From Porticoccaceae bacterium UBA4026 (GTDB taxonomy: Bacteria > Pseudomonadota > Gammaproteobacteria > Pseudomonadales > Porticoccaceae): 16,053 nucleotides of DNA. Position numbers and translations under genes: made by a program. Of this stretch, positions 15,018 to 16,053 are shown in pieces. The stretch lies in contig DGAQ01000073.1 in assembly GCA_002382445.1 (NCBI GenBank), positions 277,458-293,510 of the forward strand, in the 5' to 3' direction. The stretch's first letter is position 1; every line of letters begins with the position of its first letter. Below the pieces are notes generated by a model, which saw nothing but the letters and a program-made list of their open reading frames with translations, was not told the DNA's origin and searched no databases.

Positions 15018-16053
15018 TTCGTCTTTCTCGGCACATTGGGTTGACCGTGTTTAATGCTGTCTTTATGGCGTTGATCGTAGTTGTGGGGTTAGATGTGGTG
15101 GCCGAAATTATCGATGAAACTCGCGCTATTGAACGCAACTATGGGTTTACCGATGTACTTGTGTATGTAGGCACTAAATTACCCTCAACAATTTATGAAT
15201 ATATTCCGTTTTCATCATTGATTGGTTGCCTTTATGGGTTGGGCTTGCTGGCGGGGAACAGCGAGGTCACGGTCATGCGAGCATCAGGAGTGTCTCTTCT
15301 ACGGATTGTCTATTTTGTGATGAAGCCGGTGATGGTGTTTATCTTTGTTGGTGCCCTGATTGGCGAATATTTTTCGCCCTATCTAGATCAGCGTGCGGAT
15401 GGTACTCGACAATATTTACGTAAAGGCGAGACCGCTCAGGGCTCTACTGCCGGGCTTTGGATCCATGAGGGGAGAGATTTTATGCATTTTAATGCAGTCT
15501 TTCCTGGCGGGGTGCTTTACGGCGTTACCCGTTACCAGTTTTCAGATCAAAAAATATTAGAGGAAGCTAGCTTTGCGAGTCGTGCTACCTATAACGCGGC
15601 GGAAGGCTTTTGGGTAGAAGAAAACGTTTCGATTACGCGGTTTGAGAGCGACCGAACAACAACAGAGAAACAATTAACACGACAGTGGGACTCCGAATTA
15701 TCACCAGAGGTATTGACGATAAATGTCCTGGCTCCTTCCGCATTACCTATTGTAACCATTAGAAATCAGATCGAGTTTTTACAGCAGCAAGAGGCTGAAA
15801 CCGCGACCTACGAATTGGCTTACTGGCAAAAAGTACTTCAACCACTGGTCATTTTCGGGTTGGTTTTAGTGGGCATCTCTTTTGTTTTCGGACCGTTGCG
15901 AGACTCTACTATGGGACTTAAGGTCTTTGTCGGTGTCTTGATTGGGATCACCTTTAAACTTATTCAAGATATGCTGGGTCCTCTAAGCATAGTTTTTGGA
16001 TTTCCCGTGCTGCTTGCAGTGTTAGGGCCAATATTATTATGTACAGTTTTAGG
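15014..16053 (+). CDS. lptG: LPS export ABC transporter permease LptG (3' end beyond window)
   Basis: LptG is the partner permease of LptF in the LptB2FG exporter. The frame is open from 15014 to the window edge: 346 complete codons of a usual length near 355, so only the last few residues are missing. The start is a TTG overlapping the lptF stop as TTGA, giving IRLSRHIGLTVF, which aligns with the E. coli RYIGKTIF region; no ATG or GTG lies closer to the expected N terminus. Family features are the membrane segment with LIGCLYGLGLLAGNSEVTVMRASG, IGEYFSPYLDQRA, the periplasmic stretch starting GLWIHEGRDFMHF, and WQKVLQPLVIFGLVLVGISFVFGPLRDSTMGLKV near the end. Translation is probably coupled to lptF. 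Confidence 0.92.
   Translation, partial: MIRLSRHIGLTVFNAVFMALIVVVGLDVVAEIIDETRAIERNYGFTDVLVYVGTKLPSTIYEYIPFSSLIGCLYGLGLLAGNSEVTVMRASGVSLLRIVYFVMKPVMVFIFVGALIGEYFSPYLDQRADGTRQYLRKGETAQGSTAGLWIHEGRDFMHFNAVFPGGVLYGVTRYQFSDQKILEEASFASRATYNAAEGFWVEENVSITRFESDRTTTEKQLTRQWDSELSPEVLTINVLAPSALPIVTIRNQIEFLQQQEAETATYELAYWQKVLQPLVIFGLVLVGISFVFGPLRDSTMGLKVFVGVLIGITFKLIQDMLGPLSIVFGFPVLLAVLGPILLCTVL

Noticed and set aside
1..16053. Possible mobile island, defence system or novel gene cluster
   Set aside because: All the long frames that are not shadows are accounted for by housekeeping families in mostly conserved order. I see no integrase, transposase, direct-repeat array, long terminal repeats or composition shift.

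Overview
The window looks like a stretch of core chromosome from a gammaproteobacterium. Every gene resembles a well-known housekeeping protein. The TyrA-AroA fusion beside pheA, cmk, rpsA and ihfB is the arrangement known from Pseudomonas-like lineages. Base composition looks close to balanced by eye, which fits a marine Pseudomonadales/Cellvibrionales-type organism better than a high-GC Pseudomonas; that placement is inference from gene order and protein character only. I see no phage, transposon, CRISPR, tRNA or rRNA signal.

Layout. Positions 1-6315 (+ strand) hold a tightly packed run: the 3' end of gyrA, pheA (chorismate mutase/prephenate dehydratase), a tyrA-aroA fusion, cmk, then rpsA after a structured leader without a Shine-Dalgarno sequence, closed by a strong terminator at about 6331-6359. 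ihfB (6462-6746) follows with its own candidate promoter and a candidate IHF site. It runs tail to tail into a minus-strand group transcribed pepA -> holC -> valS -> rep (13809 down to 6791), with a candidate promoter directly before valS. Divergent from pepA are lptF and the start of lptG, which leaves the window at its right edge. The pepA-holC-valS block beside divergent lptFG is a classic gammaproteobacterial arrangement; rep following valS is less standard.

Function. The left cluster supplies phenylalanine and tyrosine synthesis from chorismate, EPSP synthase of the shikimate pathway, CMP/dCMP phosphorylation, ribosomal protein S1, a gyrase subunit and a nucleoid protein. The right cluster supplies an aminopeptidase, the clamp-loader chi subunit, valyl-tRNA synthetase, a Rep helicase and the permease pair of the LPS exporter.

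I found no convincing undescribed system. The points most worth a second look are small-scale: an internal ribosome-binding site and ATG exactly at the tyrA/aroA junction, the three-hairpin rpsA leader, paired GCTAGC palindromes bracketing the candidate valS promoter, and the absence of serC and hisC from this locus. Several starts are non-ATG or lie well inside the longest open frame: rpsA, valS, holC (GTG), pepA, lptF (GTG) and lptG (TTG).
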